Shown piece after piece: positions 16,560 through 28,747 of a stretch of DNA of 38,976 bases. How positions within the stretch are numbered: position 1 is the first letter of the stretch; every line of letters starts with the position of its first letter. The translations under genes were made by a program, and so were the position numbers. Source of the stretch: Victivallaceae bacterium (GTDB lineage: Bacteria > Verrucomicrobiota > Lentisphaeria > Victivallales > Victivallaceae). Location: assembly GCA_021647315.1 (NCBI GenBank), contig JAKIUY010000030.1, positions 1 through 38,976 on the forward strand, read 5' to 3'. Below the pieces are notes generated by a model, which made no database searches, was not told where the DNA came from, and saw only the letters and a program-made list of their open reading frames with translations.

Positions 16560-18050
16560 CTACTGAAAATTAGACTGAGGTCTTACCTTTTTTATTAATG
16601 AATTGATGATTGTTTCGGCCATTTTAAGCCCAATTCCTGGGATGCGTTCGACAATCTCTTGTGGTGAAGCTTTACGCAATGCACGAACGGAGCCGAATTC
16701 AGTGAGCAGCTTTTTTCTTCGTTCAGGTCCGATGCCGGGAATATCATCCAATAACGATTCCGTGATGCGTCTACTGCGCAGTTGACGATGGTAGCCGATA
16801 GCAAAACGGTGTGCTTCATCACGCAATGCCTGCAATAACCGTAATGCCGGACGGTGGCGTTCAAGCACCAGCGGTTCACTTTCACCGGGCAGGAAAATTT
16901 CTTCACGTTTTTTTGCCAAACCAATCAATGGACGTGGGGGACATTTCAGATTAACCCAGGTCTCAATTGCCGAACTGAGTTGGCCTTTGCCACCGTCAAC
17001 CATGATCAGATCGGGAAAAGATTGACCTTCTTTCAGTTTACGGCCATAATGACGTCTAATCACCTCCTGCATCATTGCAAAATCATCACTCTGGTGAACA
17101 TCGCGAATTTTAAACCGCCGGTACTTTTTCGGCATTGGACGACCGTTTTCGAAGTGTACCATACTGGCAACCGCCAGTTGTCCGCTAATATTGGAGATAT
17201 CAAAGCCTTCAATAACTTGTGGAGCAGAGGCCATGCCCAGTGCCTGTTGCAGATCATCAACGGCATCTTGACCGGCTGGCGAGGAGATTTTGGCAAACCT
17301 GAATGAACGTTTTTTAACCCCCAAAATAGTTTCAATATTGGTAATAATATCCCGCAATTTTGCCGCCAGTTCAAATTTTTGTCCTGCAGCTTTATCCTGC
17401 ATCTTCTGCGTGAGCTCTTCGACCAGCTCTTTGACTGAACCGTCAAGGATCCGCATCATCTGTTCAACCCGTTCCATATACTCTTCACGGGTAACTTTAC
17501 CGACACATGGCTCACAGCAATCTTTAACGATTCGTTTAAGACAATGTTTGTGATGAGTTTCGTCGGGAATACGGGGAAAACATGAACAGAGCCCGAACCA
17601 GGCGGAGAGAAATTCCATGGTAGGTTTCAACGCGCCACCTTTGGGAAAAGGGCCGAAATAGCGGCACTGGTCATCTTTACGCACCCGTGCCAGTTTCAGA
17701 CGGGGAAATGGCTCCTGCAGGTTTATTTTGATCATCTGGAAGCGTTTATCATCGCGCATCAGGATATTATAACGTGGCGCATACTCTTTAATCAGCCGTG
17801 ATTCAAGCAATAGAGCCTCTTCTTCATTTTTGACCTGCTGATATTCCCAGTCGGCGATTGATTTGATTAATGAACGCAGTTTGGGATCAGAAAGTTTATC
17901 ACGTGACGGCTGAAAATAGTGGCTCATCCGTTTGCGCAGGTTCGTTGCCTTGCCGACATAAATAACCTTGCCAAAAAGATCCCGATAGATATAGACCCCG
18001 GGCTTAGCGGGAATATCACCCGGCATAAAGATTTTTTTATGATTAGTCAT
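16560..18050 (-). CDS. uvrC: Excinuclease ABC subunit C, compact form
   Basis: 496 residues, against about 600 in most bacteria. UvrC makes both incisions flanking DNA damage in nucleotide excision repair. The GIY-YIG nuclease is complete (GVYIY 18-22, YVGKA 31-35, R39, E83). A Cys cluster (C155, C157, C170, C178/C179, C182) matches the iron-sulfur region described for E. coli UvrC. The UVR helix pair is at about 207-238. The RNase H-like nuclease (FDISN with D284; DGGKGQ with D352; DEAHRFA with H414) and tandem HhH motifs (DIPGIGPERR, RIPGIGLKMAE) follow. What is missing is about 100 residues between the UVR motif and the RNase H-like domain. It overlaps the upstream C45-type gene by ATGA. 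Confidence 0.93.
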   Translation of the reverse strand: MTNHKKIFMPGDIPAKPGVYIYRDLFGKVIYVGKATNLRKRMSHYFQPSRDKLSDPKLRSLIKSIADWEYQQVKNEEEALLLESRLIKEYAPRYNILMRDDKRFQMIKINLQEPFPRLKLARVRKDDQCRYFGPFPKGGALKPTMEFLSAWFGLCSCFPRIPDETHHKHCLKRIVKDCCEPCVGKVTREEYMERVEQMMRILDGSVKELVEELTQKMQDKAAGQKFELAAKLRDIITNIETILGVKKRSFRFAKISSPAGQDAVDDLQQALGMASAPQVIEGFDISNISGQLAVASMVHFENGRPMPKKYRRFKIRDVHQSDDFAMMQEVIRRHYGRKLKEGQSFPDLIMVDGGKGQLSSAIETWVNLKCPPRPLIGLAKKREEIFLPGESEPLVLERHRPALRLLQALRDEAHRFAIGYHRQLRSRRITESLLDDIPGIGPERRKKLLTEFGSVRALRKASPQEIVERIPGIGLKMAETIINSLIKKVRPQSNFQ

Positions 18051-19216
18051 TCAAATAATGGATATTCGTGATAGGTGTCTTCGGCGGCGGGTACATTGCC
18101 GGCGGCTAAATAAAGTTTATTGTTGCTATAATCAAAAATTACACTGTAAATATTGCAGGCGAGGAGAACTTTTTCATCACGCAGTACTTTTTTGACGCCC
18201 TCGACGTTCGTCGGGTTGATTTTATGGGCAACATCATCAACAGCACTCCGCCCAGTCATTTTATCGCCATACCATAAATTATTATCGGCAGTGAGGATTG
18301 AATTACGGGGATTGCGCTGGTTTATTTCATTACTGTTACCGCGTTCAAATACCGCTGCCTTGCCGTTTTTGGCATCACTGAGTCCGATACAGAACGGCAT
18401 GCCAGGCGGCATATTCAGCAGCTCCTGTCTTGCGGCTTCAAAGGAATCACAACGTTCAGCGATATCGCGCATTTTAATAAAAATCGGCATTTCACATTCA
18501 CCTCTGGCGACACCAACCTGATTAAAACTCAAGGCAACACCATGTTCATTGATAATATCTAAAGCGCCGATCATGCCAGGGAATCCCATGTGAACAGTAG
18601 CAAAACGTCCCGGCGCGGCTGAGGTGCGGAAAATTGTTACCAGAAAGTTACCCACTCCAGCGAGGTTGTCCCAATCAAGATTATGTGAGTGCAACAACCC
18701 GTTATCGGTTTTGACAATAACCTGGCGACAGGCGGCAAGATAGAAGCCGAGGTCCAGAAATGTATTGCCCAGCATCATGGTTCCCGGCTTGACACCGGCC
18801 GCTTTCGCAGTTGCGGTGATTTCAGTAATCCAACGTGGATCAATTTTTTCCAGCAGTTTTTTGGCGGCAGCAGTTCGAATCCGATATTTTTCATCATCAC
18901 CGCGACAGATTATGCGGTAGATATAGATTTTCATCAAAAGTGCGATCGACCAACTGCGGGCTCGGCCATGCTGGGTTCCCATCTCGGTCGGTGTCCCGTG
19001 TAACCGGACAGTTGAAGCGCCCGCGCCGGGAATGATCTTGAAAACAACAAATTTTGCCGCCGGTTTTGCGCCGGGAATAAATTGAATGCCAAGCAGGATA
19101 ACAATAACCGAAATCAATGCAATCAAACGATTGCGGCGGCAGAAGATCCGTTTCCATAACGGTTTACGTTGCAAAGTAGAAACTTCTTTGGTTTTATCTA
19201 CATCTTCTTTTGTCAT
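18047..19216 (-). CDS. Membrane-anchored C45-type (acyltransferase/Ntn) hydrolase
   Basis: 389 residues from ATG 19216, chosen because AAAGGA lies a few bases upstream; an in-frame upstream ATG at 19309 would read into repeat DNA. After a basic stretch, one transmembrane helix (31-47) anchors it. The rest resembles the C45 family (acyl-CoA:6-APA acyltransferase-like), whose members self-cleave to expose a nucleophilic Cys. The candidate is C163 in LAACRQVIVKT, followed by GLLHSHNLDWDN as in the family. RLHGTPTEMGTQHG (71-84) matches the usual opening. Such enzymes cut or transfer acyl-amide groups; the substrate is unknown. It precedes uvrC with a 4-nt overlap and follows the envelope genes after a repeat. 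Confidence 0.75.
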   Translation of the reverse strand: MTKEDVDKTKEVSTLQRKPLWKRIFCRRNRLIALISVIVILLGIQFIPGAKPAAKFVVFKIIPGAGASTVRLHGTPTEMGTQHGRARSWSIALLMKIYIYRIICRGDDEKYRIRTAAAKKLLEKIDPRWITEITATAKAAGVKPGTMMLGNTFLDLGFYLAACRQVIVKTDNGLLHSHNLDWDNLAGVGNFLVTIFRTSAAPGRFATVHMGFPGMIGALDIINEHGVALSFNQVGVARGECEMPIFIKMRDIAERCDSFEAARQELLNMPPGMPFCIGLSDAKNGKAAVFERGNSNEINQRNPRNSILTADNNLWYGDKMTGRSAVDDVAHKINPTNVEGVKKVLRDEKVLLACNIYSVIFDYSNNKLYLAAGNVPAAEDTYHEYPLFE

Positions 19217-19246
19217 ATTTTTCCTTTTAAAGCATAGTATCTGTAA

Positions 19247-19400
19247 GAACATAACCGGGTTCTTTCCTTCGCTCGACAACGCCTGGACTTTTTCAGACAT
19301 GATTAACAAGATTGACAGGATTTTTTATTTTATCCTGTTCATCCTGTCAAAATACCTACACGAGCGTAGCGACAGATAAAACGTAGCGTAATAATTTCCT
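19247..19400. repeat. Interspersed repeat 'GAACATA-CCGG', copy B
   Basis: The most regular copy. It starts GAACATAACCGGGTTCTTTC and ends GCGTAATAATTTCCT. GACAGGAT (19314-19321) and ATCCTGTC can pair across a T-rich loop. It sits inside the likely operon, between the zinc-ribbon gene and the C45-type hydrolase. Confidence 0.75.
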
Positions 19401-19438
19401 TGTATAAAACAATATCCGTGATTTCGAAGAAAGCATGG

Positions 19439-19681
19439 CTACATGCGGCGTTTTTTGCGGACGATGCACATGTTATTGCAACGTGGGCAGCGGATAACAT
19501 TACTGCCGCCCTGACTGGTAAATGCATAATGACAGTGGTCGCAGTGGAACAGTTTACTCTTGGTCAAATCCCAATTGTAACTTTTAGTTCTGAGCAGTTC
19601 ACGGATCCACAGAATGGCAATAGTAACCAGCCATAACAGCAGATAAATGATAAACCCATTACCGTAATCAATACCAATCAT
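19439..19681 (-). CDS. Small membrane protein with a zinc ribbon
   Basis: 80 residues. A membrane helix (about 10-30) is followed by a basic linker and a rubredoxin-like zinc knuckle: C47-D-H-C50 and C65-P-R-C68, with an extra C72, ending in the basic tail VRKKRRM. The family is not recognised. Its ATG overlaps the stop of the preceding gene (ATGA at 19678-19681), so it is translated in the same operon as exbB/exbD. It may be an accessory part of that envelope machine. Confidence 0.7.
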   Translation of the reverse strand: MIGIDYGNGFIIYLLLWLVTIAILWIRELLRTKSYNWDLTKSKLFHCDHCHYAFTSQGGSNVIRCPRCNNMCIVRKKRRM

Positions 19682-20451
19682 CGCTTCACCTCACGCCAGA
19701 TAATATTGGCAAGCAATCTGCCACCGGTTGACTGCACCGCCAAATTCAAAGTTTCTCGGTTAAGCAACAGTTTCCGTACCGCCATATGGTCAAGTTCTGC
19801 AATTCCACAAGAATTTTTGATTTTGATTCTCGGCATCATATCAGCGGCAGGCAAAGCAATCTGCAATTGCGTAACTCCAACCGGAGTTTCTAGTGTCAGT
19901 TTATACGGTTTAAGGTCTTCAGCTGTCAATATTCCGGCAATATATTTACCCGTTGACAATTTCAATAAAGGATAGGATATTTTGGTTGCCGACGGTGAAA
20001 CTGTGGCAGGCAGAGAGCGCACGGCAAGGGTTTCATAACCTACCAATCGTGAACTTTTATCCACCTTCAGTTTATTGCCACCTGACAGAAACTCAAATTT
20101 CTGGGAAACCGGCATCACTGGCGCCGGCTGTGGCTTAACTTGCAGACCGTTGACCGGAGCACGCATTTTCGGACGGATGGATGCGGCACCGTAACCATTG
20201 ACAGCGTCAGGCCGGGCAATCAAACTCGGACTGTGGTATTCCAACCATTTAGCAATGCCCCGGCTCTGTGCACTGTTCTGACTGTTCAGGTTGAACATAA
20301 CAATCTGTTTACCATGATTTTTAACCGTAGTGTTTTGGGGTGGCTTGTAAACAAAAGAATAGAGCATCGCCATGTGAAACAGCAGTGTAATTACTGCTGC
20401 CTGGAATAAAATCACTTTATAGTGTTTATCATGACATGAATATTTTTTCAT
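19678..20451 (-). CDS. Single-pass periplasmic protein in the TonB position
   Basis: 257 residues. One N-terminal membrane helix (about 13-34) precedes a Pro-containing, probably flexible region (YKPPQNT; VKPQPAPVMPV at about 105-115) and a C-terminal domain of about 130 residues (about 125-257). That layout and its place right after exbD (4-nt ATGA overlap) resemble TonB or TolA. However, no TonB C-terminal signature (such as YP..A) or Pro-Lys/Pro-Glu spacer is seen. It is best called a hypothetical protein with TonB-like layout. Its stop overlaps the start of the zinc-ribbon gene. Confidence 0.65.
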   Translation of the reverse strand: MKKYSCHDKHYKVILFQAAVITLLFHMAMLYSFVYKPPQNTTVKNHGKQIVMFNLNSQNSAQSRGIAKWLEYHSPSLIARPDAVNGYGAASIRPKMRAPVNGLQVKPQPAPVMPVSQKFEFLSGGNKLKVDKSSRLVGYETLAVRSLPATVSPSATKISYPLLKLSTGKYIAGILTAEDLKPYKLTLETPVGVTQLQIALPAADMMPRIKIKNSCGIAELDHMAVRKLLLNRETLNLAVQSTGGRLLANIIWREVKR

Positions 20452-20912
20452 CGTGCTTCGGGGTTAAAAGTGGCATCACTTTTCTGCTCAGTCGGCAATG
20501 TTGCGACAAAAATTGATAATTCAGACTGTTCCGCCAGTACCATAATTCGTGAAATGACGCCGAACGGAACATCTCTATCAGCTCGGACAATAACGGTTCC
20601 GGTAGTTGAACGGCTCCTGACATCCGCTAGTTTTTCCTTCAGTTTATCCCAATTACCAATCACCTGGTCATTGAAATTTATTTCCCATTTATCACCCATT
20701 TTTACAACAGTAAGGATAAATTTCTCCACGCCAAGATTACTAGTCGCCCCAACTTGTGGCAGATCGACCTTGATACCTGAAACCTGGACAAATGAGTTGC
20801 TGATCATAAAAAATATCAGCAACAGAAACAGGACATCGACCATTGGTGTCAAGTCCGGCCAGCCCATAAAATAGTGCTTGCGTCCGGATTTAATCGGTGC
20901 TCTTTTTTTCAT
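20448..20912 (-). CDS. exbD: ExbD/TolR-type proton-channel subunit
   Basis: 154 residues from ATG 20912, preceded by GGATGG; an upstream ATG at 20939 would extend it into exbB. One membrane helix (25-42) carries the conserved Asp (D26 in TPMVDVLFLLLIFF), which conducts protons with ExbB/TolQ. The periplasmic domain (about 45-145: KVDLPQVG; GTVIVRADRDVPFGVI) is typical. The gene start overlaps the exbB end by 23 nt and its end overlaps the next gene by 4 nt. With ExbB it should energise an outer-membrane or envelope process. Confidence 0.9.
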   Translation of the reverse strand: MKKRAPIKSGRKHYFMGWPDLTPMVDVLFLLLIFFMISNSFVQVSGIKVDLPQVGATSNLGVEKFILTVVKMGDKWEINFNDQVIGNWDKLKEKLADVRSRSTTGTVIVRADRDVPFGVISRIMVLAEQSELSIFVATLPTEQKSDATFNPEAR

Positions 20913-21537
20913 TATTACCATCCGTTGATTTTGAATCATGCTCTTTGAAAAACAGTTGAAGTTCCATTGATGCCTTATCTATTTCCAGCGTCATGGAATC
21001 AATTCTTGAACTGAGATAATTATAAGCGATATAACATGGAATAGCGACGCAAAGCCCACCGGCAGTTGTGACCAATGCCATACTAATGTCACCGTAAAGG
21101 CTCGCTGACAGGTAAGCACTTTGGGAAATGGTGGTAAACGCTCTCATCATGCCGATAACAGTACCCAACAACCCCAATAACGGTGTAATATAACCGACCG
21201 TACCGAGTATATTCATATTACTCTCCAGCCGGGGCATTTCTGTCAGTTTAGCATTATAGATGGCTTCTTCAATATCACTTTCGCTCTGGTAGGCAACAAT
21301 TGTCGCGCCCAACACCCGTGCCACCGGTCCCGGCGTATTGTCACAGAGGCTGATGGCTTCAATAAAGCCATTTCGCCGTAGTACATTCTTCAGTCCCATA
21401 ATCAACTCACTGACATTAATCTGTTCACGATGGAACTGAAACCATTTCACTAGAAATACAAACATTGCGATAATACTGCAGATCAGAATAATCCACATTA
21501 CCGGACCACCGTCTTTCATTAATTTCAAGAATAGCAT
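20890..21537 (-). CDS. exbB: MotA/TolQ/ExbB-type proton-channel subunit
   Basis: 215 residues with the usual three helices: about 13-31, 106-128 (NILGTVGYITPLLGLLGTVIGM, the conserved core) and 149-172 (SMALVTTAGGLCVAIPCYIA). The cytoplasmic loop lies between helices 1 and 2. The pentameric protein forms a proton channel with ExbD. It follows the TPR gene by 15 nt, with AAGG upstream of the ATG, and precedes exbD. In PVC bacteria this pair often accompanies a large TPR protein, as here. Confidence 0.92.
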   Translation of the reverse strand: MLFLKLMKDGGPVMWIILICSIIAMFVFLVKWFQFHREQINVSELIMGLKNVLRRNGFIEAISLCDNTPGPVARVLGATIVAYQSESDIEEAIYNAKLTEMPRLESNMNILGTVGYITPLLGLLGTVIGMMRAFTTISQSAYLSASLYGDISMALVTTAGGLCVAIPCYIAYNYLSSRIDSMTLEIDKASMELQLFFKEHDSKSTDGNNEKKSTD

Positions 21538-21552
21538 TGTTCTATACCTTTT

Positions 21553-24066
21553 TTATAATTTATATTTATTCTCTATTTCAACAATCAGCCGGGAAAAGTC
21601 TTCCCCAGTCTTAATATTCATCTCCTGCAGTGTCTTATAAATATCAATCGCCTTGCTCGCCGCTTCCGGCGTGCCCTCCTTCAAGTAAATAACAATAGCT
21701 GCGTAGGCCGATTTCACTGCCCAGATCGGACCCAATTCAGGCGCGTTCTTCAGGTCAAGCTGGTAGCCCAGAATAACTTCCTTATAACATTTCAGTGCCT
21801 GATCATTATTGTCCTGCAACTCGTATGAGCGACCCAGCTTAAAAATTGTCTGGCCGCGCATCGCCGGGGTAAGAGATTTAAGCTTCAGCAACGCATTATA
21901 TTCAGCAATCGCATTATCAAGATATTTTTCGTCAGCGGTTTTATTGAACAAGACAAAATTACAGTCACCAAGGCGACCGCGACAGCTTATTTCCAACGTT
22001 GAATCGGGCCGTAATCGCGCACCACGGGAATAATACTCTATCGCCTCAGCATATTTTCCACTGCGTGAAAGCGTATCTCCAGCCAGCAGATATGCTTCCG
22101 AAACCACCGACGAGTCGGTATATTTATTGAAAATTATTTTCAGCTGTTCAATGGCCTGGTCAAGTTTGCCGGTTACTCCGTTAATCGTGGCCAATTCATA
22201 AAGCACCTGCGCACTGGTCTGTCCATCCTGCTTATATTTTTCCTGAAGAAGCTTCAACAGCGTTACTGCTTCGGAAAATTTACGGTGCTCACGCAGCCAG
22301 TCAACTTTCCAGAACAGTGCCGCAATAGTATATTTTGATTTCGGATAATTCTTCAACAGCAAATCAGCATCTTTCAATGCCGCTTCGTCAATTCCCCCGA
22401 AATAGTTGGCGTAAAGACGTTTGTATATCGCACTCGGGGCTTGCGGATTATCACGGTATTTACGGACAAAATCAGCAAAAAGTTCAGCCGCCATGGCAAA
22501 ATTACGACCATTGTAAGCTATTTCTGCAGCAGCAAACAGCGCAGTCGGCGCATTCTCACTACCCGGATATTTCCTGACAAAATCAAGATAACTGTTTCTG
22601 GCATCTTTAAGCCGTCCAAGCCGTTCCAAAATAAATGCCCGATTATAGGCGATATGCTTGAGTGTAGCAGAATCCTTACTATCAGTCAAAGCACTCTCAG
22701 CCAACTTCAATGCCTCTTGATAATGTTTGGTCACACTAAGGCATTCAATCTGCTGAAATATTGCCCTGTCACGCCATACAGGGCTTTGTTTTGCGATATC
22801 TTTGAACAGGATGGTTGCTTCGCTATATTTTCCCTGAAGCATATAGAGCTTCCCGGTCATAAAACGTCCTTCATACCTGTCAGTATCACCGGTTCCATGC
22901 TGATAAATAAAATCCAAAGCCTGTTCGGCCAAATCATAACGTTTATCACTGCTAAACAATACTGCGAGCTCCCTGGCGGCAGCAAGTCTCGATTTCAACG
23001 GGACTGCTTTATCACTCATCAGATTTTGATAAACCATTTCAGCATCGTCACTTTTGTTCATTTCATGTAAGAGCCTGGCCAGTTGAAAACGAACCTCGAC
23101 AACATCTGCCGCATCTTTATAAAACTCAATATATTTTTCTGCAACCTTCACCGCTTTTGCTTTTTGATCGCCCCTGACATAGGTATTGATCAATATCCGC
23201 ATGGTTTTTTTCCGGTCGAAACCAGTCGGTGCAAAATGCCAGGCATCATTAAGTAACATGGTCGCTCCAGCAATATCATTGGCAATAAGGAAATATTTTG
23301 CCGCCCTGTTATTAAGGTCATACATCGAGGCATTTTGCTGAAGTTTGATCTTTTTGACTACGGTACGATAAACCCGAATAAATTCAGCATATTTTTTCTG
23401 TTTTATGAGCAATAACAGTTTTAATCTCACCGTAGCCATACTGCTGTTTTGAGCTTCAACTTTTTTCAACAGAGCTTCACCCGCAGCAAGCTGTCCATCC
23501 ATAATCAATGCTTCAATCCCCAGTTGACGACTCTCCAGCTGCCAGCCTGAATCTTTACCCGCATTTTCAAGGATAGCGTACGTTTCCGCCGCCCGGGACC
23601 ACTTTTCCTGTTTACCCTGGGAAAATGCCAAACCGGAAAGCAGTTGAAAATAGAGTTCACCCTCAACGATAGAAGTAGCCAGTACCGCCTCATATAAATC
23701 AGCTGCCTGCCTGTATTTTTTTTCGAGCAACAGGATATCGGCCCGGAACAGTTTTTTACGCAATAATGATATACCTGCGAGGCGCTGCTCGAAATTATCA
23801 AGTGTTTCTCCCGCGATTTTTATATCACCATTTCTAATATATGTGGCAATCAGACATTCATAGGCATCGGCTAATTTCCGGTTGTCATCGCCGACTTCAT
23901 TCATGTATTGCTGAAAAAAATCCACAGCCTGCCGATAGTCGGCTTTTTTAAATGCCATCACGCCCAGCTGACGCGAACGGTTCACCAGTACCGCCGGCGC
24001 AGCATTGACCGTGAACACCGCAACACCGAGCCATGCGGCAATGATTATATAGAATAAATTTCGCAA
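21553..24066 (-). CDS. Periplasmic tetratricopeptide-repeat protein
   Basis: 837 residues from TTG 24066. GAGGAA overlaps the recA stop region 10-15 nt upstream, and the predicted signal peptide (1-22, FTVNAA|P) begins exactly here. Nearly the entire mature protein is helical TPR-type repeats (AFKKADYRQAVDFFQQYM; GKYSEATILFKDIAK; GKLDQAIEQLKIIFNKY; GKYAEAIEYYSRGARLRP). No enzymatic motif is visible. TPR proteins of this kind are protein-protein scaffolds. Its place between recA and exbB/exbD suggests it is the periplasmic partner of the ExbBD motor; this is inference. Confidence 0.85.
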   Translation of the reverse strand: MRNLFYIIIAAWLGVAVFTVNAAPAVLVNRSRQLGVMAFKKADYRQAVDFFQQYMNEVGDDNRKLADAYECLIATYIRNGDIKIAGETLDNFEQRLAGISLLRKKLFRADILLLEKKYRQAADLYEAVLATSIVEGELYFQLLSGLAFSQGKQEKWSRAAETYAILENAGKDSGWQLESRQLGIEALIMDGQLAAGEALLKKVEAQNSSMATVRLKLLLLIKQKKYAEFIRVYRTVVKKIKLQQNASMYDLNNRAAKYFLIANDIAGATMLLNDAWHFAPTGFDRKKTMRILINTYVRGDQKAKAVKVAEKYIEFYKDAADVVEVRFQLARLLHEMNKSDDAEMVYQNLMSDKAVPLKSRLAAARELAVLFSSDKRYDLAEQALDFIYQHGTGDTDRYEGRFMTGKLYMLQGKYSEATILFKDIAKQSPVWRDRAIFQQIECLSVTKHYQEALKLAESALTDSKDSATLKHIAYNRAFILERLGRLKDARNSYLDFVRKYPGSENAPTALFAAAEIAYNGRNFAMAAELFADFVRKYRDNPQAPSAIYKRLYANYFGGIDEAALKDADLLLKNYPKSKYTIAALFWKVDWLREHRKFSEAVTLLKLLQEKYKQDGQTSAQVLYELATINGVTGKLDQAIEQLKIIFNKYTDSSVVSEAYLLAGDTLSRSGKYAEAIEYYSRGARLRPDSTLEISCRGRLGDCNFVLFNKTADEKYLDNAIAEYNALLKLKSLTPAMRGQTIFKLGRSYELQDNNDQALKCYKEVILGYQLDLKNAPELGPIWAVKSAYAAIVIYLKEGTPEAASKAIDIYKTLQEMNIKTGEDFSRLIVEIENKYKL

Positions 24067-24077
24067 AACAAAATTCC

Positions 24078-25142
24078 TCAGCTGGCGGCAGGTTCTGTTT
24101 TCTCAGAATCTTCCGTAGTTTTCTTTCCCGTACGCTTTTCCTGAATACCAATCAGCAGTTTTTTCTGTAATTTAAGATCATCTTTAATCAAGGCTTTGGT
24201 CTGTTCGCGTCCTTGAGCTAACTGTTCACCGTTATATGAGAACCATGACCCACGTTTTTCAAGCAGACCAAAATCACATGCAACGTCAAGGATTGAACCG
24301 GCCCGTGAAACACCTTCTGAATAAATAATATCAAATTCCGCCATTTTAAACGGTGCCGCAAGTTTATTTTTAATCACTTTTACCCGGGTTTTATTCCCGA
24401 CAATCTCGCCGGCCGGATTTTTGATCAAGCCAATTTTTCTGATGTCCATTCTCATGCTGGCATAAAATTTCAGCGCATTACCGCCTGAAGTTGTTTCAGG
24501 ATTACCAAACATCACCCCAATCTTTTCGCGAATCTGATTGGTAAAAATAACACATGTCCGGCTACGATTGGCAGCACCAGTAATCTTTCTCATCGCCTGC
24601 GACATCAAACGAGCCTGAAGACCCATGTGTGAATCGCCCATATTGCCTTCAAGCTCAGCACGCGGTACAAGCGCGGCGACTGAGTCAATAACCAGGACAT
24701 CGACTGAATTGCTGCGAATCAATGCTTCAGTTATATTCAATGCATCTTCACCGCAATCCGGCTGAGAAATCAGTAAATCTTCAACATTCACGCCGATTTT
24801 TTCGCAGTAGATCGGGTCAATCGCATTTTCTACATCAATAATAGCCGCAACCCCGCCCGCTTTCTGGGCGTTAGCAATAATATGCAGGCACATCGTAGTT
24901 TTACCGGAAGATTCCGGTCCGTAAATTTCAACAATCCTGCCACGTGGTACGCCACCAACACCAAGGGCGATATCCAATGACAGCGCACCGGTACTGATTG
25001 TTGCGATGTCAACCTTGGCGCTATCGTCTCCAAGCCGCATGATTGAACCTTTACCAAACTCTTTTTCGATCTGACTTATTGCTATTTCAAGATTTTTGTC
25101 TCTTGCGCTGTCTTTCTGTTCTTTTGTCTTTTCGTTTGCCAT
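24078..25142 (-). CDS. recA: Recombinase A
   Basis: 354 residues, normal length. The Walker A motif is G75-PESSGKT-T83; the family signatures [17 protein letters not shown] and [14 protein letters not shown] are intact. RecA forms filaments on single-stranded DNA for homologous recombination and triggers LexA self-cleavage. It is followed after 11 nt by the TPR gene, an unusual partner, since recA is commonly next to recX. No convincing SOS box was seen upstream, where repeat DNA separates it from gyrB. Confidence 0.98.
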   Translation of the reverse strand: MANEKTKEQKDSARDKNLEIAISQIEKEFGKGSIMRLGDDSAKVDIATISTGALSLDIALGVGGVPRGRIVEIYGPESSGKTTMCLHIIANAQKAGGVAAIIDVENAIDPIYCEKIGVNVEDLLISQPDCGEDALNITEALIRSNSVDVLVIDSVAALVPRAELEGNMGDSHMGLQARLMSQAMRKITGAANRSRTCVIFTNQIREKIGVMFGNPETTSGGNALKFYASMRMDIRKIGLIKNPAGEIVGNKTRVKVIKNKLAAPFKMAEFDIIYSEGVSRAGSILDVACDFGLLEKRGSWFSYNGEQLAQGREQTKALIKDDLKLQKKLLIGIQEKRTGKKTTEDSEKTEPAAS

Positions 25143-25162
25143 TTTTCATTCCCCATTTGTTT

Positions 25163-25284
25163 GAACATAACCGGCTTTGCCGGAACTTTTTTAGACATGA
25201 TCAACAAGATTGACAAGATTGACAAGATTTTTTTACTTTATCCTGTTTTATCCTGTTCATCCCGTCAAAAATACAATTTCCTTG
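25163..25284. repeat. Interspersed repeat 'GAACATA-CCGG', copy C
   Basis: GAACATAACCGGCTTTGCCG is followed by the GACAAGATT repeats (three tandem TTGACAAGA-like units near 25205-25228) and TATCCTGTTTTATCCTGTTC, ending ATACAATTTCCT. It lies just upstream of recA on the minus strand and may overlap its promoter. Confidence 0.7.
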
Positions 25285-25318
25285 GTTAGCTTAAAATATT
25301 AAAAATTATTCTGCTGCT

Positions 25319-25353
25319 GGTCACGCCATAGCTCGAAGAACGACGGCTGATTA
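25319..25353 (-). repeat. Second copy of the mini-repeat nested in copy A
   Basis: Read on the minus strand, it contains CAGCCGTCGTTCTTCGAGCT followed by ATGGCG, matching bases about 13668-13693 inside copy A apart from single-base changes. It is inverted relative to that copy and stands alone, showing that it moves separately from the larger repeat. Confidence 0.6.
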
Positions 25354-25397
25354 ATTATTCTGTCAAGATTTTGGTTGCGACTTTGCTGCTCTGTGGA

Positions 25398-28309
<2,912 letters not shown>

Positions 28310-28714
28310 CTAGTCACTGATAACAGTAACAACCACTTCGCGCACCTGACGTGGCCCGTCAAATTCACAGAGAAAAATATTCTGCCAAGTCGAAAGCCCC
28401 ATTTTACCACCCATTATCGGCACTGTTTCGCTCGGCCCTACAATCCCTGCCTTCAAATGAGCATCACCGTTATTATCCTGAGCGTCATGCTGCCAGACAC
28501 CGTGCGGAATTAGTTTTTTCAGCAGACTGACAACATCCAGCTGAACGCTGTCATCCCAGTTTTCCTGAATCATAATCGCCGCGGTCGCGCCACGCACATA
28601 AATCGACACCACCCCGGATTCAACCGCCGCCGCCTGAACGACCGCAGTGACTAACGGGGTAATATCGTACAGTTTTTCTTTAGCATCCGTAACAACTTCA
28701 ATAATTTTCTGCAT
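28310..28714 (-). CDS. yjbQ: YjbQ/UPF0047 family protein
   Basis: 134 residues, the usual length of this small single-domain family. Conserved features include SGVVSIYVRGATAAIMIQE, GDAHLKAGIVGPSETVPI and WQNIFLCEFDGPR. Some members complement loss of thiamine-phosphate synthase (ThiE), so it is often annotated 'secondary thiamine-phosphate synthase', though its natural function is unsettled. GGAGG precedes the ATG by 7 nt, one of the strongest sites in the window. It stands alone. A thiD gene is found 4.4 kb away on the same strand, which could be coincidence. Confidence 0.9.
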   Translation of the reverse strand: MQKIIEVVTDAKEKLYDITPLVTAVVQAAAVESGVVSIYVRGATAAIMIQENWDDSVQLDVVSLLKKLIPHGVWQHDAQDNNGDAHLKAGIVGPSETVPIMGGKMGLSTWQNIFLCEFDGPRQVREVVVTVISD

Positions 28715-28747
28715 TTTATTCCTCCGCTATTTTATAAAACATTTATG

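Noticed and set aside
22441..23070. 209-codon plus-strand frame inside the TPR gene
   Set aside because: Antisense shadow; the TPR frame has a signal peptide and repeats throughout.
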